From JACCQS01 sp050999295 (GTDB lineage: Bacteria; Actinomycetota; Actinomycetes; Mycobacteriales; Geodermatophilaceae), in NCBI GenBank assembly GCA_050999295.1, contig JBPCPI010000035.1:1-52343 (forward strand): a stretch of 52,343 nt of DNA. Reading direction: 5' to 3'. Positions 34,301 to 41,971 of the stretch are shown here, piece after piece; the first letter of the stretch is position 1; each line of letters starts with the position of its first letter. Under the pieces are notes generated by a model. That model was not told the origin of the DNA. It saw only the letters and a program-made list of their open reading frames with translations, and did no database searches. The translations under genes and the position numbers were made by a program.

Positions 34301-34987
34301 GAGGAACCGTCGCCCAAGCCGTACGACCGGCTGACCCAGGAGCGACGGGCCTCCCGAGCCGAGCGCGATCTGGCAATGCTGGGCAAGGTCAACCCGTTGG
34401 CCCTGGAGGAGTTCGCGGCCCTGGAGGAGCGGCACGCATTCCTCGCCACGCAGGTCGAAGACCTCAAGCACACCAAGCGCGATCTCCTAGCGGTCATCCG
34501 TGAGGTGGACAGCCGGATCCTGGCCGTCTTCGCCGAGGCGTTCGCCGATGTGGCCACAGAGTTCGAGAAAGTCTTCGCGACCCTGTTCCCCGGGGGGAAG
34601 GGCCGGTTGATCCTGACCGATCCCGATGATCTGCTCACCACCGGCGTCGACGTTGAGGCCCGGCCACCCGGCAAGAAGGTGAAGCGGCTGTCCCTGCTCT
34701 CCGGTGGAGAGCGTTCGTTGACGGCAGTGGCGATGCTCGTGGCGATCTTCCGGGCTCGGCCCTCGCCGTTCTACATCCTCGACGAGGTCGAGGCAGCGCT
34801 GGACGACGTGAACCTCGGCCGCCTGCTCGGGCTGATCGAGGCCCTGCGCGATTCCAGCCAGTTGATCGTCATCACCCACCAGAAGCGGACGATGGAGATC
34901 GCGGACGTGCTGTACGGCATGAGCATGCGCGGCGACGGGATCACCAACGTGATCAGCCAGCGCATCCGTGAGCTGACCTCCGCCTGA
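31400..34987 (+). CDS. smc: Chromosome partition protein SMC
   Basis: 1195 aa with every expected part: Walker A GPNGSGKSN at residues 31-39, a long coiled coil (~170-500), the hinge (~510-660, including GLLGSLSALLRVEPGYEVAVAASLG), the returning coiled coil (~670-1010), the C-loop signature LSGGERSLTAVAM near 1100, and Walker B ILDEVEAALDD near 1126. The ATPase heads and the hinge dimer embrace DNA to condense and segregate chromosomes; its ScpAB partners are not in the window. GTG 31400 is the start (MHLSSLTLKGFKSF). A long inverted repeat follows the stop. Confidence 0.98.
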   Translation: MHLSSLTLKGFKSFASSTTLRFEPGMNAVVGPNGSGKSNVVDAISWVLGEQGAKSLRGGKMEDVIFAGTAGRAPLGRAEVTLTIDNSDGALPIDYAEVSITRRMYRSGESEYEINGSSCRLLDIQELLSDSGIGREMHIIVGQGHLDAVLAARPEERRGFIEEAAGVLKHRKRKEKAIRKLDAMQINLDRLGDLTEELRRQLKPLGRQAEVARRAQSVQADLRDARLRLLADDLVTLRESLDTELAEESLIRGRRSEAEAELSAAYAREAELESGLAQTSPALARSQEIWYQLSAVGERLRSTSQLAAERLRHLSAPLPEPPPGREPRALTAEAVAVETERADLDGHLTGERERLNTALSIRAKLEEELRQAEDELVRVARAQADRREGLARLAGDLQAVRSRAGAAEDEISRLTAAVGAARTRAERAAAQFEAVESEIGELGDSEQSLDARHQSAVAAYEAAATKVAALIDAEREAERQRDAWRARADALAEGLHRRDGAGALLSAEAAVPGLLGSLSALLRVEPGYEVAVAASLGPIADAVAVRTPRDAAAALTYLRDHDAGRAGVLAGGGGPVAGPVADPVDSWPTLPGGARWVRDVVTGPAELESALGRALDRVAVVSALEEAVRLVETHPRLRVVTAGGDLLGAHWSFGGSVSAPSAIEVRAALEEAQREHAAAQARSSQLQAELEVARKLAARQSAAVETALAALHESDAAHSAVAEQLSELGAAARSAAAEVSRLEDARSAAESVRDAELDGLAELEERWQAAELNPSADEPFTAARDELQRAVAASRQEEMELRLAVRTTEERSRALGSRADALHRAAEQERASRVRQEAAVAARQRGAGIAEAVRIAAEQTIAHVTASLQRAAAYRDELSREKVSREGELLGLRTRIRELAADLDRLTDEVHRDEVARAEQRLRIEALEDRAAQEYGADVDILIGEYAPSQLVPPSLAELAAAKADGVEEPSPKPYDRLTQERRASRAERDLAMLGKVNPLALEEFAALEERHAFLATQVEDLKHTKRDLLAVIREVDSRILAVFAEAFADVATEFEKVFATLFPGGKGRLILTDPDDLLTTGVDVEARPPGKKVKRLSLLSGGERSLTAVAMLVAIFRARPSPFYILDEVEAALDDVNLGRLLGLIEALRDSSQLIVITHQKRTMEIADVLYGMSMRGDGITNVISQRIRELTSA

Positions 34988-35000
34988 ACGACCGCTTGGA

Positions 35001-35064
35001 GGACTTTCTCCGGAGAATGTGCGGTCTGCGGCACGGCAGAAGCGACATTCTCCGGAGAAAGTCC
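35001..35064. terminator. Composite inverted repeat between convergent genes
   Basis: Perfect 20-bp arms at 35001-35020 and 35045-35064. Each arm itself contains the 12-bp palindrome TTCTCCGGAGAA, and the 24-bp centre holds a TCTGC/GCAGA mini-stem. It lies between the stops of smc (+) and the endonuclease-like gene (-), so it could end transcription from both sides. No T-run. Confidence 0.65.
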
Positions 35065-35076
35065 GATTCAGGTCGC

Positions 35077-35796
35077 TCAGATGAGCAGGTCCACCAGCAA
35101 CGGCAGGTGATCGGAGGCATCGCTGCTCATCACCTGGGCGGAGGATGGGATCACTCCCGCTGAGCACAGCACGTGGTCCAGGCGCTTGTTCGGCCGATGC
35201 GCCGGATGCGTGCAACCGTCGCCCTGGCCGCATTCGGTCCAGGCATCTCGCAGGTCGCTGAGCGCGGCCAACTCCGGGGCGTCGTTGTCGGCATTGAAAT
35301 CACCGGCGATCACCGCCGTACCCATCGCGTCATCCACCAATGCGCGAACGGCTCGGCCTTGGGCGGCTCGATCATCAGCGCTCTCATGGCTGAGATGGGT
35401 GTTGACGACCCACAGCGCGCCACCGTCGAGCTCGATGAGCACGCGTTGGGCACTGCGTGGCTCGTACTCCGGGGTGCCAGGTAGTGGGTGCAATTCGTGG
35501 TTGAGGATCGGCAGGTGGGACAGGATCGCGTTCCCGTACTCCCGTGGTGGACCAGAGCGCGATGACCGGGTGACGCTCGCGCCGTAGACGACCTGCATGT
35601 CCAGCGCTCGGGACAGTTCCAGGGCCTGATCCAGATTGGCGCTGCGGTCACCGAAGTGCCGGTCGACCTCTTGCAGGCAGACCACATGCGCGGCCATCCG
35701 CCGGATCACCGAGGCGGTGCGGTCCAGGCTGACCTTGCGGTCCAGGCCCCGGCCGTGGGCGATGTTGAACGCCGCCAACCGCAGTCCGATGGTCAC
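35077..35796 (-). CDS. Endonuclease/exonuclease/phosphatase family protein
   Basis: 239 aa with the EEP metal-site motifs: LAAFNIAHG at the start, VVCLQEVD with the metal-binding Glu near residue 42, VNTHLSHES, VIAGDFNADND and the terminal SSDHLPLLVDLL. This superfamily includes nucleases, sphingomyelinases and inositol phosphatases; this small secretion-free version cannot be assigned a substrate. GTG start at 35796, with the TSUP gene 36 bp upstream on the same strand. Confidence 0.9.
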   Translation of the reverse strand: MTIGLRLAAFNIAHGRGLDRKVSLDRTASVIRRMAAHVVCLQEVDRHFGDRSANLDQALELSRALDMQVVYGASVTRSSRSGPPREYGNAILSHLPILNHELHPLPGTPEYEPRSAQRVLIELDGGALWVVNTHLSHESADDRAAQGRAVRALVDDAMGTAVIAGDFNADNDAPELAALSDLRDAWTECGQGDGCTHPAHRPNKRLDHVLCSAGVIPSSAQVMSSDASDHLPLLVDLLI

Positions 35797-35832
35797 CGGC
35801 CCACGGTAATGTGATGCTCACTCGCGCTCGGA

Positions 35833-36609
35833 TCAGGACACCAGGATCCGCCAGATCGCGGTGACTCCGACCACCACGATCAGGGCGCGCAGCACCACCG
35901 CGGGTAATCGGCGGCCGACACCGGCGCCGAGGAAACCGCCGAGCAGTGATCCGACGGCGATCAACCCGACCACCGCCCAATCGATCCGGTCGAAAGCGAG
36001 CAGGGCGAACGTCACTGCGGCGACGGAGTTCACGATAAGGGACAGCACATTCTTGAGCGCATTCAGTCGTTGCAGCGGCTCGGGCAGCAGGATCCCGAGC
36101 AGCCCGATCAGCAGGATCCCCTGCGCCGCACCGAAATATCCGCCATATACGCCCGCCGCGTACGTTCCTGCCGCCACCAGCACGCCGTGCCCACGGCCGG
36201 GATCACCGGTCCCCTTCCGATCGCGTCGCTCCTGCAGGCTGCGCTGCATCCGCGGCTGGATGACCACCAGAATCAGCGAAATGCCCAGCAGCACAGGAAC
36301 GATCGTGGTGAACGCCTTGGCGGGTAGCACCAGGAGGAGTACCGCTCCGGTGATCGAACCCAGCAGTGACATCGGACCCACGCGCAGGATCCGGCCGCGC
36401 TGCCCGCTGAGCTCCGCGCGGTAGCCGACACTGCCCGAGACCCCGCCGGGTACCAGTCCGATGTTGTTGGAGATGTTCGCGGTCACCGGCGGATACCCGA
36501 AGGCCAACAGGGTGGGGAAGGTGATCAGCGTTCCCGAGCCCACCAGGGTGTTGATGGTCCCGGCGGCGGTCCCGGCGGCGAAGATCGCCAGCGCCTCGAG
36601 CCAGTCCAC
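35833..36609 (-). CDS. TSUP (TauE/SafE, DUF81) family permease
   Basis: 258 aa, about eight hydrophobic segments in two similar halves. FAAGTAAGTINTLVGSGTLITFP is the typical first repeat, with FGYPPVTANISNNIGLVPGG after it and VYGGYFGAAQGILLIGLLG opening the second. The family exports or imports sulfite, sulfoacetate, taurine-related or other small organosulfur anions; specificity is not readable. GTG start. It is divergent from ftsY and probably cotranscribed with the endonuclease-like gene. Confidence 0.93.
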   Translation of the reverse strand: MDWLEALAIFAAGTAAGTINTLVGSGTLITFPTLLAFGYPPVTANISNNIGLVPGGVSGSVGYRAELSGQRGRILRVGPMSLLGSITGAVLLLVLPAKAFTTIVPVLLGISLILVVIQPRMQRSLQERRDRKGTGDPGRGHGVLVAAGTYAAGVYGGYFGAAQGILLIGLLGILLPEPLQRLNALKNVLSLIVNSVAAVTFALLAFDRIDWAVVGLIAVGSLLGGFLGAGVGRRLPAVVLRALIVVVGVTAIWRILVS

Positions 36610-36689
36610 GCGCGGCCACGCTACCCATCGCCACCCTGGCAGGTCGCAGGGGCCTGCGCGCCGTTTGGTTGCTTTGACAGACTCCGGAG

Positions 36690-37859
36690 GTGGAATTCGT
36701 CGTCATCGGGATCGTCGTCCTCGTGCTTCTCGTCGCCGCGATGGCTGGCCTGCTGGTCAGCCGCGGTCGGCGTACCGCCCGTCTGGACGCCGGTCCAGGC
36801 CCCGTACGACACGCGTCGGCAGGGACCGGCACGGCAACCTTGGACCGCCCGCCGACCAAACCTGACACCGACCGGGTGGATCCGACCACGGCGCCCGATG
36901 TCATCCCCGGAACGGTCACGGTTCCGGTCGAGATGCCCGAACCATCGGCCGGGCGGATGGTCCGGCTCCGGTCCAGACTCGCCCGTTCGCAGTCCGCACT
37001 GGGCAGAGGACTGCTCTCGGTCCTGTCCCGCCAGCGGCTCACCGAGGATGACTGGGAGGAGATCGAGGCGACTCTGCTGGGGGCGGATGTGGGGGTGCAG
37101 GCGAGCACCGAGATCGTTGACCGACTACGTACCCAGACGCGCGTCATCGGCGCCGCGTCACCCGACGAACTGCGCGAGTTACTCGCTCTCGAACTGATCA
37201 ACGCGCTGGACCCCGATGCCGAGCGGGACCTGCGGTTGTCAGGACGCGACGGTCACCCGGCCGTCGTATTGGTGGTCGGTGTGAACGGGTCCGGAAAGAC
37301 CACGACCTGCGGGAAGATCGCTCGGGTCCTGGTGGGAGACGGTCGAAGCGTGCTGCTCGGCGCCGCAGACACTTTCCGGGCCGCTGCCGCCGAACAACTG
37401 ACCACCTGGGGGGAGCGCGTCGGCGTCCAGACGGTGCGCGGCCCCGAGGGGAGCGACCCAGCCTCAGTCGCATTCGAGGCGGTCAAGCAAGGCGCCGAGG
37501 CGGGGGTGGAGATTGTCGTCGTGGACACCGCCGGCCGATTGCACACCAAGACCGGGCTCATGGACGAACTGGGCAAGGTCAAGCGAGTGCTGGAAAAGCG
37601 CGGCCCGGTAGCCGAGACGCTCCTGGTCCTGGATGCGACGACGGGTCAGAACGGCGTCGTACAGGCGCGGGTTTTCACCGAGGTCGTGGACGTCACCGGG
37701 ATCGTGCTCACCAAGCTGGACGGAACGGCGAAGGGCGGGATCGTTCTCGCTGTCCAACGCGAACTCGGCATACCCGTGAAGCTGATCGGCCTCGGTGAAG
37801 GGCCTGACGATCTGGCGCCCTTCGATCCCCGGACCTTTACCGACGCCCTGTTGGCTTAG
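36690..37859 (+). CDS. ftsY: Signal recognition particle receptor FtsY
   Basis: 389 aa. It opens with a membrane helix (VVIGIVVLVLLVAAMAGLLV), a feature of actinobacterial FtsY, then a short Pro/Thr-rich A region (~30-95), the four-helix N domain (~95-185) and the GTPase G domain: GVNGSGKTTT near 197, DTAGRLHTKTG near 279, TKLDGTAKGG near 340. It receives SRP-ribosome complexes at the membrane; its partner Ffh is 11 kb further on. The GTG at 36690 is directly abutted by a GGAGG, closer than normal, so initiation may be weak or leaderless. Confidence 0.97.
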   Translation: MEFVVIGIVVLVLLVAAMAGLLVSRGRRTARLDAGPGPVRHASAGTGTATLDRPPTKPDTDRVDPTTAPDVIPGTVTVPVEMPEPSAGRMVRLRSRLARSQSALGRGLLSVLSRQRLTEDDWEEIEATLLGADVGVQASTEIVDRLRTQTRVIGAASPDELRELLALELINALDPDAERDLRLSGRDGHPAVVLVVGVNGSGKTTTCGKIARVLVGDGRSVLLGAADTFRAAAAEQLTTWGERVGVQTVRGPEGSDPASVAFEAVKQGAEAGVEIVVVDTAGRLHTKTGLMDELGKVKRVLEKRGPVAETLLVLDATTGQNGVVQARVFTEVVDVTGIVLTKLDGTAKGGIVLAVQRELGIPVKLIGLGEGPDDLAPFDPRTFTDALLA

Positions 37860-37873
37860 ACGTCAGAATGGTG

Positions 37874-37892
37874 ACCCGCCGGGTCTGCGGGT
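37874..37892 (+). terminator. Hairpin after ftsY
   Basis: ACCCGC, seven-base loop, GCGGGT; 14 bases after the ftsY stop, without a T-run. Confidence 0.4.
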
Positions 37893-37923
37893 AGGCGCAG
37901 ATACTCGCCTGCTCGAGACTGAC

Positions 37924-37950
37924 AACCTTTCGACGACCCCTAGTCGTGTG
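37924..37950 (+). promoter_or_regulatory. ECF-type promoter candidate before the sigma-factor gene
   Basis: AACC (37924-37927, within TGACAACC), 17 bp, then CGTGTG (37945-37950). This AAC / CGT layout is the general form of ECF sigma promoters and suggests the factor transcribes its own gene. Confidence 0.45.
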
Positions 37951-37969
37951 AGGGGAGTGGAGACTCGTG

Positions 37970-38002
37970 ATGCACGGCGCTGACATGACGAGCCCCCGGT
38001 GA
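37970..38002 (+). CDS. Possible ten-residue leader peptide overlapping the sigma-factor start
   Basis: ATG 37970 opens a frame reading MHGADMTSPR and ending in TGA 38000-38002, which overlaps the GTG 37999 of the sigma gene (GTGA). GGAG (37959-37962) lies seven bases before the ATG, whereas the sigma GTG itself has no good binding site. Ribosomes finishing the leader could restart on the sigma gene. Too short to test by composition. Confidence 0.35.
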   Translation: MHGADMTSPR

Positions 38003-38598
38003 CCGGCAGCAGCGGTCCGGGCGGCGACGTGGCCACGGCCTTCGACGCTTTCGTTCTCCGGCGATATGCGGCTCTGGCTCGATTCGGCTATGTGCTGACC
38101 GGCAACCGGGCCAGTGCCGAGGACCTGGTCCAGACTGCCCTGTTCCGAACCTACCGGCGGTGGGAACGACTCGAGGATCAGTCCGACCCCTTGGCGTATG
38201 TGCGCAGGGCGATGGTCAACGCCCATATCAGCTGGACACGCTTGCATTCATCACGGGAACAGCTCTTCGCCGACCCCCCAGAAGGGGTCGCAGTCGACGG
38301 CGGCGACCTCGACCGAGTCCACATGTGGCGGCAGCTGGGCACTCTGCCGCCGCGGATGCGCGCCGTTCTCGTCCTGCGCTACTACGAAGACCTTTCCGAG
38401 ATCGAAACCGCGCGCGTTCTCGGCTGCTCGGTAGGCACCGTCAAGAGCCAAACCCATCGAGGACTTGCCCGGCTGCGGCGCGTGCTGATGGAAACCGACC
38501 TCCAGAGGGTGCAAGCCGCGCCGTCTCGACTGAGACCTCGTCGGCGCGGGAACTCCCAGATGACCAACGACCCGCTATTGGCCGTGGAGAAATCATGA
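37999..38598 (+). CDS. ECF RNA polymerase sigma factor, SigE-family type
   Basis: 199 aa. Region 2 spans ~15-85 (RRYAALARFGYVLTGNRASA, EDLVQTALFRTYRRWERL, DPLAYVRRAMVNAHISW) and region 4 ~110-165 (TLPPRMRAVLVLRYYEDLSE, then ARVLGCSVGTVKSQTHRGLA, the -35-binding helix-turn-helix). It belongs to the actinobacterial group related to TIGR02983. It overlaps the next gene by 4 bp (ATGA); that gene encodes a membrane protein likely to control it. The tail after ~170 is short and basic. Its target genes other than possibly itself are unknown. Confidence 0.93.
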   Translation: MTGSSGPGGDVATAFDAFVLRRYAALARFGYVLTGNRASAEDLVQTALFRTYRRWERLEDQSDPLAYVRRAMVNAHISWTRLHSSREQLFADPPEGVAVDGGDLDRVHMWRQLGTLPPRMRAVLVLRYYEDLSEIETARVLGCSVGTVKSQTHRGLARLRRVLMETDLQRVQAAPSRLRPRRRGNSQMTNDPLLAVEKS

Positions 38599-40178
38599 AC
38601 ATCGAGACCCAACTGCGTGACACGCTCCATCGGGCTGCGGACGAGCTAGGTGCGGCGGAGCCTCCCCAAGCGGTGCGGGTCAGCGGAATGCACAGCCTGG
38701 CACGTCGCAGGAGTCGGCGGCGTGCTGCGATGCTCTCTGCCGGGCTGGCCGTGCTGTTGGCCGCGGTCGCTGTGCCGTTCGGGCTATCACTGCTGCGAAC
38801 TGGCGATGATCGAATCGCGGCGCCGCTCCTCGAGGGGGGCATCTTCGGGGTACCCACCCGGGGTTCGCTCGCGGGCGACGCGGCCTTCGTGGAGGCGGTC
38901 CGCCAGCTGCCCTGGGTTGTGCCAGGTGTCGAGCCCGGCCCAGGACTTGACGGCACCGTGGAGGCACCGAACGCGCCGGTCGAAACCCGCCGCGTGGTCT
39001 TTGCCGGGGACGTGCCCCAAGGACGATGGGCTGTGGTCGTCGGTCAGAACACGACCAAGCCGTCGGGCGAAGACCCGATCCCTGACTTGCAGATCAACCC
39101 AGGTGCGCTCAGCGATACCGCTGTGGCCTGGTACGCGGGGCCGCCCGGGGCCACCCCCGAGCAGATGCAGTTGGTGAACCTGCCGCGCGGGATCGCAGCG
39201 GACCAGCCCGCCTCGTTCTACAACGCCGCCAGCGGGGACCTCGTCGTCGTGGCAGCCCCCGGAGATGTCATCGAGGTTTCCCCCCGGCCGGAGGTCAGCG
39301 CCGACGGGACCGTGACCAGGAGGTTCGAGAACATCGGCGCCGCCGACGGCGTGGCCGTGACCGCCCTCGAGCCGAACCGCTCTATCGAGGTGACCCCCGC
39401 CCAGTACCGGGTCAGCCGAGCCGGCGTGATCATCGTCGACCAAGCGCTCCACGGAGGAGACCAGGACTTTGAAAACTCCGACCTCCCGACCTCCCCGGGT
39501 GATTCGAGAGACGAGCCGAGCGAGGGGCTCCCGCAGATCGAGCTGGACTATGTGCGCACCCCAGGGGACCTGCTTCCCGGAGGCGATCCAGCACTGTCCT
39601 GGGGATACCTGATCCGGGAGCAGGAGATGGCGCGGGAGATCTCCGCGGAGTACGGGCTGGCCCCGGATGAGCTGGGGCTGCAAGTGCACTACGTCGGGCC
39701 GCTGCCGGCCATCGCCGGAGGAGAGGCTGGGTTGGCCGTCCTCACCGCCACCTTCCCGTCCGGGGCGGTCCTGACCCGCGCCGAATGGATCCAACGGTTG
39801 GTCCTGCCCGAGCAACCCATAGGGGAATACTTCGGAGCTGACGAGTGCGCCGATGAGCTTTCTGCCGCGGGAGCGCCTGCGGCTCAACGGATCATGGTGA
39901 TGCGCTGCGACGTCATCGCGACGGTGGCCCTGGAGGGTCCCGCCCGACTGCCGCCCGGCATCAGCGAGGTGCCGGAGCCGGTATCTACCTTGGTCGTCAT
40001 CGCACCTCCGGACCTCGCCGGGGGCTACGCGTCGGCGCAGGGTACGTCCGAGACCATCCGGCTGGACCTGCCTAACGATGGGGTCGGCATGATCGCATTC
40101 CCGGAAGGGGCGCAGAGCGTCGTCATCCACTCAGGAGATGGCACGGTGGTCCAAGAGGTGCCGATCTTCACCGCGTAA
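38595..40178 (+). CDS. Single-pass membrane protein with large extracellular domain, probable sigma-factor partner
   Basis: 527 aa from ATG 38595 (GGAGA just upstream). Residues 1-44 are cytosolic (a short helical stretch IETQLRDTLHRAADELG, then RRRSRRR), 45-66 form one membrane helix (AAMLSAGLAVLLAAVAVPFGLSLL), and ~460 residues are outside, with no recognised domain and two Cys near 410-430 (ADECADEL, VMRCDVIA). Overlap with the sigma gene and this topology fit an anti-sigma factor or signal sensor, but the His-x3-Cys-x2-Cys zinc motif of classic anti-sigmas is absent. Function is inferred only from the pairing. Confidence 0.7.
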   Translation: MNIETQLRDTLHRAADELGAAEPPQAVRVSGMHSLARRRSRRRAAMLSAGLAVLLAAVAVPFGLSLLRTGDDRIAAPLLEGGIFGVPTRGSLAGDAAFVEAVRQLPWVVPGVEPGPGLDGTVEAPNAPVETRRVVFAGDVPQGRWAVVVGQNTTKPSGEDPIPDLQINPGALSDTAVAWYAGPPGATPEQMQLVNLPRGIAADQPASFYNAASGDLVVVAAPGDVIEVSPRPEVSADGTVTRRFENIGAADGVAVTALEPNRSIEVTPAQYRVSRAGVIIVDQALHGGDQDFENSDLPTSPGDSRDEPSEGLPQIELDYVRTPGDLLPGGDPALSWGYLIREQEMAREISAEYGLAPDELGLQVHYVGPLPAIAGGEAGLAVLTATFPSGAVLTRAEWIQRLVLPEQPIGEYFGADECADELSAAGAPAAQRIMVMRCDVIATVALEGPARLPPGISEVPEPVSTLVVIAPPDLAGGYASAQGTSETIRLDLPNDGVGMIAFPEGAQSVVIHSGDGTVVQEVPIFTA

Positions 40179-40185
40179 GCGGTGC

Positions 40186-41847
40186 TCAGGCCAGACGACC
40201 GGCGAAGACCCTACGCAGCAACGGTTTACCGTCCTCGCCGGTCTCGGCCTTCTCGAACGTCAATCGCGCCTCGGCGCCATCGAGGGAGAGAATCGCGAGT
40301 TCGTTCCCGAAGAACGGTCCGGACCGCTTTCGCCAGCGCAGCCGGGTCCTTGGCACTCTGGCCAGCCGGCGCAGGGCTGCGGTGATGGCGATGGCCGGCT
40401 TGGTCCAGCCGATTTTGAATGCCTGCACCATCGGATGTGGCACTTCGTTGTGGACCGGCGAGCAGGTCAGCTGATAGATCCGGCTCGTGATGCCGGCCGG
40501 CTCCACCACCTCGGCGACGTAGGCGTGGTGGACGTCGCCGGACAGGACCAGCAGGCTGCTGGGTGGTCTGCCATGCTCGCCCCGACCCAGGGACTCCAGC
40601 GCTGCGCCCAGCCGGTCGAAGGAGTCGCGGAAGGCTGCCCAATGCTCGAGATCACCGCCCTGCCGGATTTTCTCCGACACGCGCCCGATCCGACGGCCGT
40701 CGAAGCGCCGGACCAGCTCAGCGTTCCAGGCCTCAAGGTCATGGATCGCCGGGGGCATCAACCACGGTAGGGAGCTGCCGATGAGCACGTGCTCGATCTC
40801 GTCGCTACCTGCCTCGATCAACTTCTCCTCGACCCAGCCGAACTCCTCGTCGTCGAGCATCGCCCGACTGCCCTCCTCCAGGGACCGGGCTGCGCGGGAA
40901 TCGATCATCAGCAGCCGAACGGCGTGCCACTTGCGGAGGTAGCTCCAGCGGATCGAGCCCGGGTTCCGGTCAGCCTCCAGGGCCATCTCCCGTAGGGCGT
41001 CGTACCCGTCCTGCGCCCCGGTGATGCGGGCGAAGTTCGGGTCCGAGCGCAACTCGACGGGGGAGAGATTGCCGATGTGCTGGTAGATCCAGTAGCTACC
41101 CAGCGCCCCGGCGATCCGGTCGGACCACCAGTCGGTCGCCTCGATGTCGGCGCGCCAGGCCGCAGAGGTATTCCAGTCGTCGATGACGTCGTGATCGTCG
41201 AAGATCATCGAGGACGGGATGGTGGACAGCAGCCAGCGGATGTCCGGATCGGTCCAGGACTGGCGGTAGATGTAGGTGAACTCCTCGAAGTTCGCCAGTT
41301 GGTCGTACGGCGGTTGGTCGAGGTCGCGGCGCGAGGCGAGGTACTTCTTCGTCTCCGCAGCCGTTTCGTCGGCGTACACCTGATCCCCGAGTAGCACCAA
41401 CGCGTCGGGCCACTTCTCCTGGGGGAGGCCGGCGATCATCACCGAATAGGTGTCCAGCGCGTCCGGCGGGAACTCCTGGTCGTCCTCGCTGCTGATCACC
41501 AGGGGAGTGGCGTAACGGCATGACCCGAAGACGACCGAGAACGCACCCGGTCCGCCGGGCGTACGTATCCGGCTCGGCGGCCGAGGGGTGTCGGCCGGCG
41601 GCCACACCACTTCGTCGTCCAAGCACACCTCGTACGGAGTGACGCTGCCGGGCTCGAGGCCCTCGACGAGGACCAGCGCGTAGTGGTGACCACGGATATG
41701 GAAGGTGTCGGTCTGGCCAAGCGGCGACGCACCGCTTTCGCCGGGGCGACTCACCCTGACCCGACACGGAGCATCGGCCGCTACCCAAATGGTGGCTGAG
41801 ACCTTGTCCACATGGCGCAGCAACGGTCCCAGAACTAGAGCAGGCAT
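40186..41847 (-). CDS. PhoD-like metallophosphatase
   Basis: 553 aa. An N-terminal beta-sandwich (~1-105, TIWVAADAPCRVRVSRPGE) precedes a calcineurin-type phosphoesterase domain with VLLGDQVYADE near 153, MIFDDHDVIDDW near 213 and LVLSGDVHHAYVAEV near 433 as metal-binding motifs. No signal peptide or Tat motif is present, unlike secreted PhoD, so this is a cytosolic member of the family. Substrate unknown. It converges on the sigma-partner gene with only 7 bp between the stops. Confidence 0.88.
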   Translation of the reverse strand: MPALVLGPLLRHVDKVSATIWVAADAPCRVRVSRPGESGASPLGQTDTFHIRGHHYALVLVEGLEPGSVTPYEVCLDDEVVWPPADTPRPPSRIRTPGGPGAFSVVFGSCRYATPLVISSEDDQEFPPDALDTYSVMIAGLPQEKWPDALVLLGDQVYADETAAETKKYLASRRDLDQPPYDQLANFEEFTYIYRQSWTDPDIRWLLSTIPSSMIFDDHDVIDDWNTSAAWRADIEATDWWSDRIAGALGSYWIYQHIGNLSPVELRSDPNFARITGAQDGYDALREMALEADRNPGSIRWSYLRKWHAVRLLMIDSRAARSLEEGSRAMLDDEEFGWVEEKLIEAGSDEIEHVLIGSSLPWLMPPAIHDLEAWNAELVRRFDGRRIGRVSEKIRQGGDLEHWAAFRDSFDRLGAALESLGRGEHGRPPSSLLVLSGDVHHAYVAEVVEPAGITSRIYQLTCSPVHNEVPHPMVQAFKIGWTKPAIAITAALRRLARVPRTRLRWRKRSGPFFGNELAILSLDGAEARLTFEKAETGEDGKPLLRRVFAGRLA

Positions 41848-41971
41848 CTCGACATGCTTAGCGCATCGCCAGCCGGGACGCCATCGAGTGGGCCCGCTCG
41901 GTGCTCATCGGCAACGCTCAGGTAGGTCCTCCGAGGCAAGCATGCAATTCCGACAGGGGAGCGAGCACGGC

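Noticed and set aside
38787..40130. 447-codon minus-strand frame across the sigma-partner gene
   Set aside because: Arg/Gly/His-rich shadow; the plus-strand gene has a binding site, a start overlap and a membrane helix.
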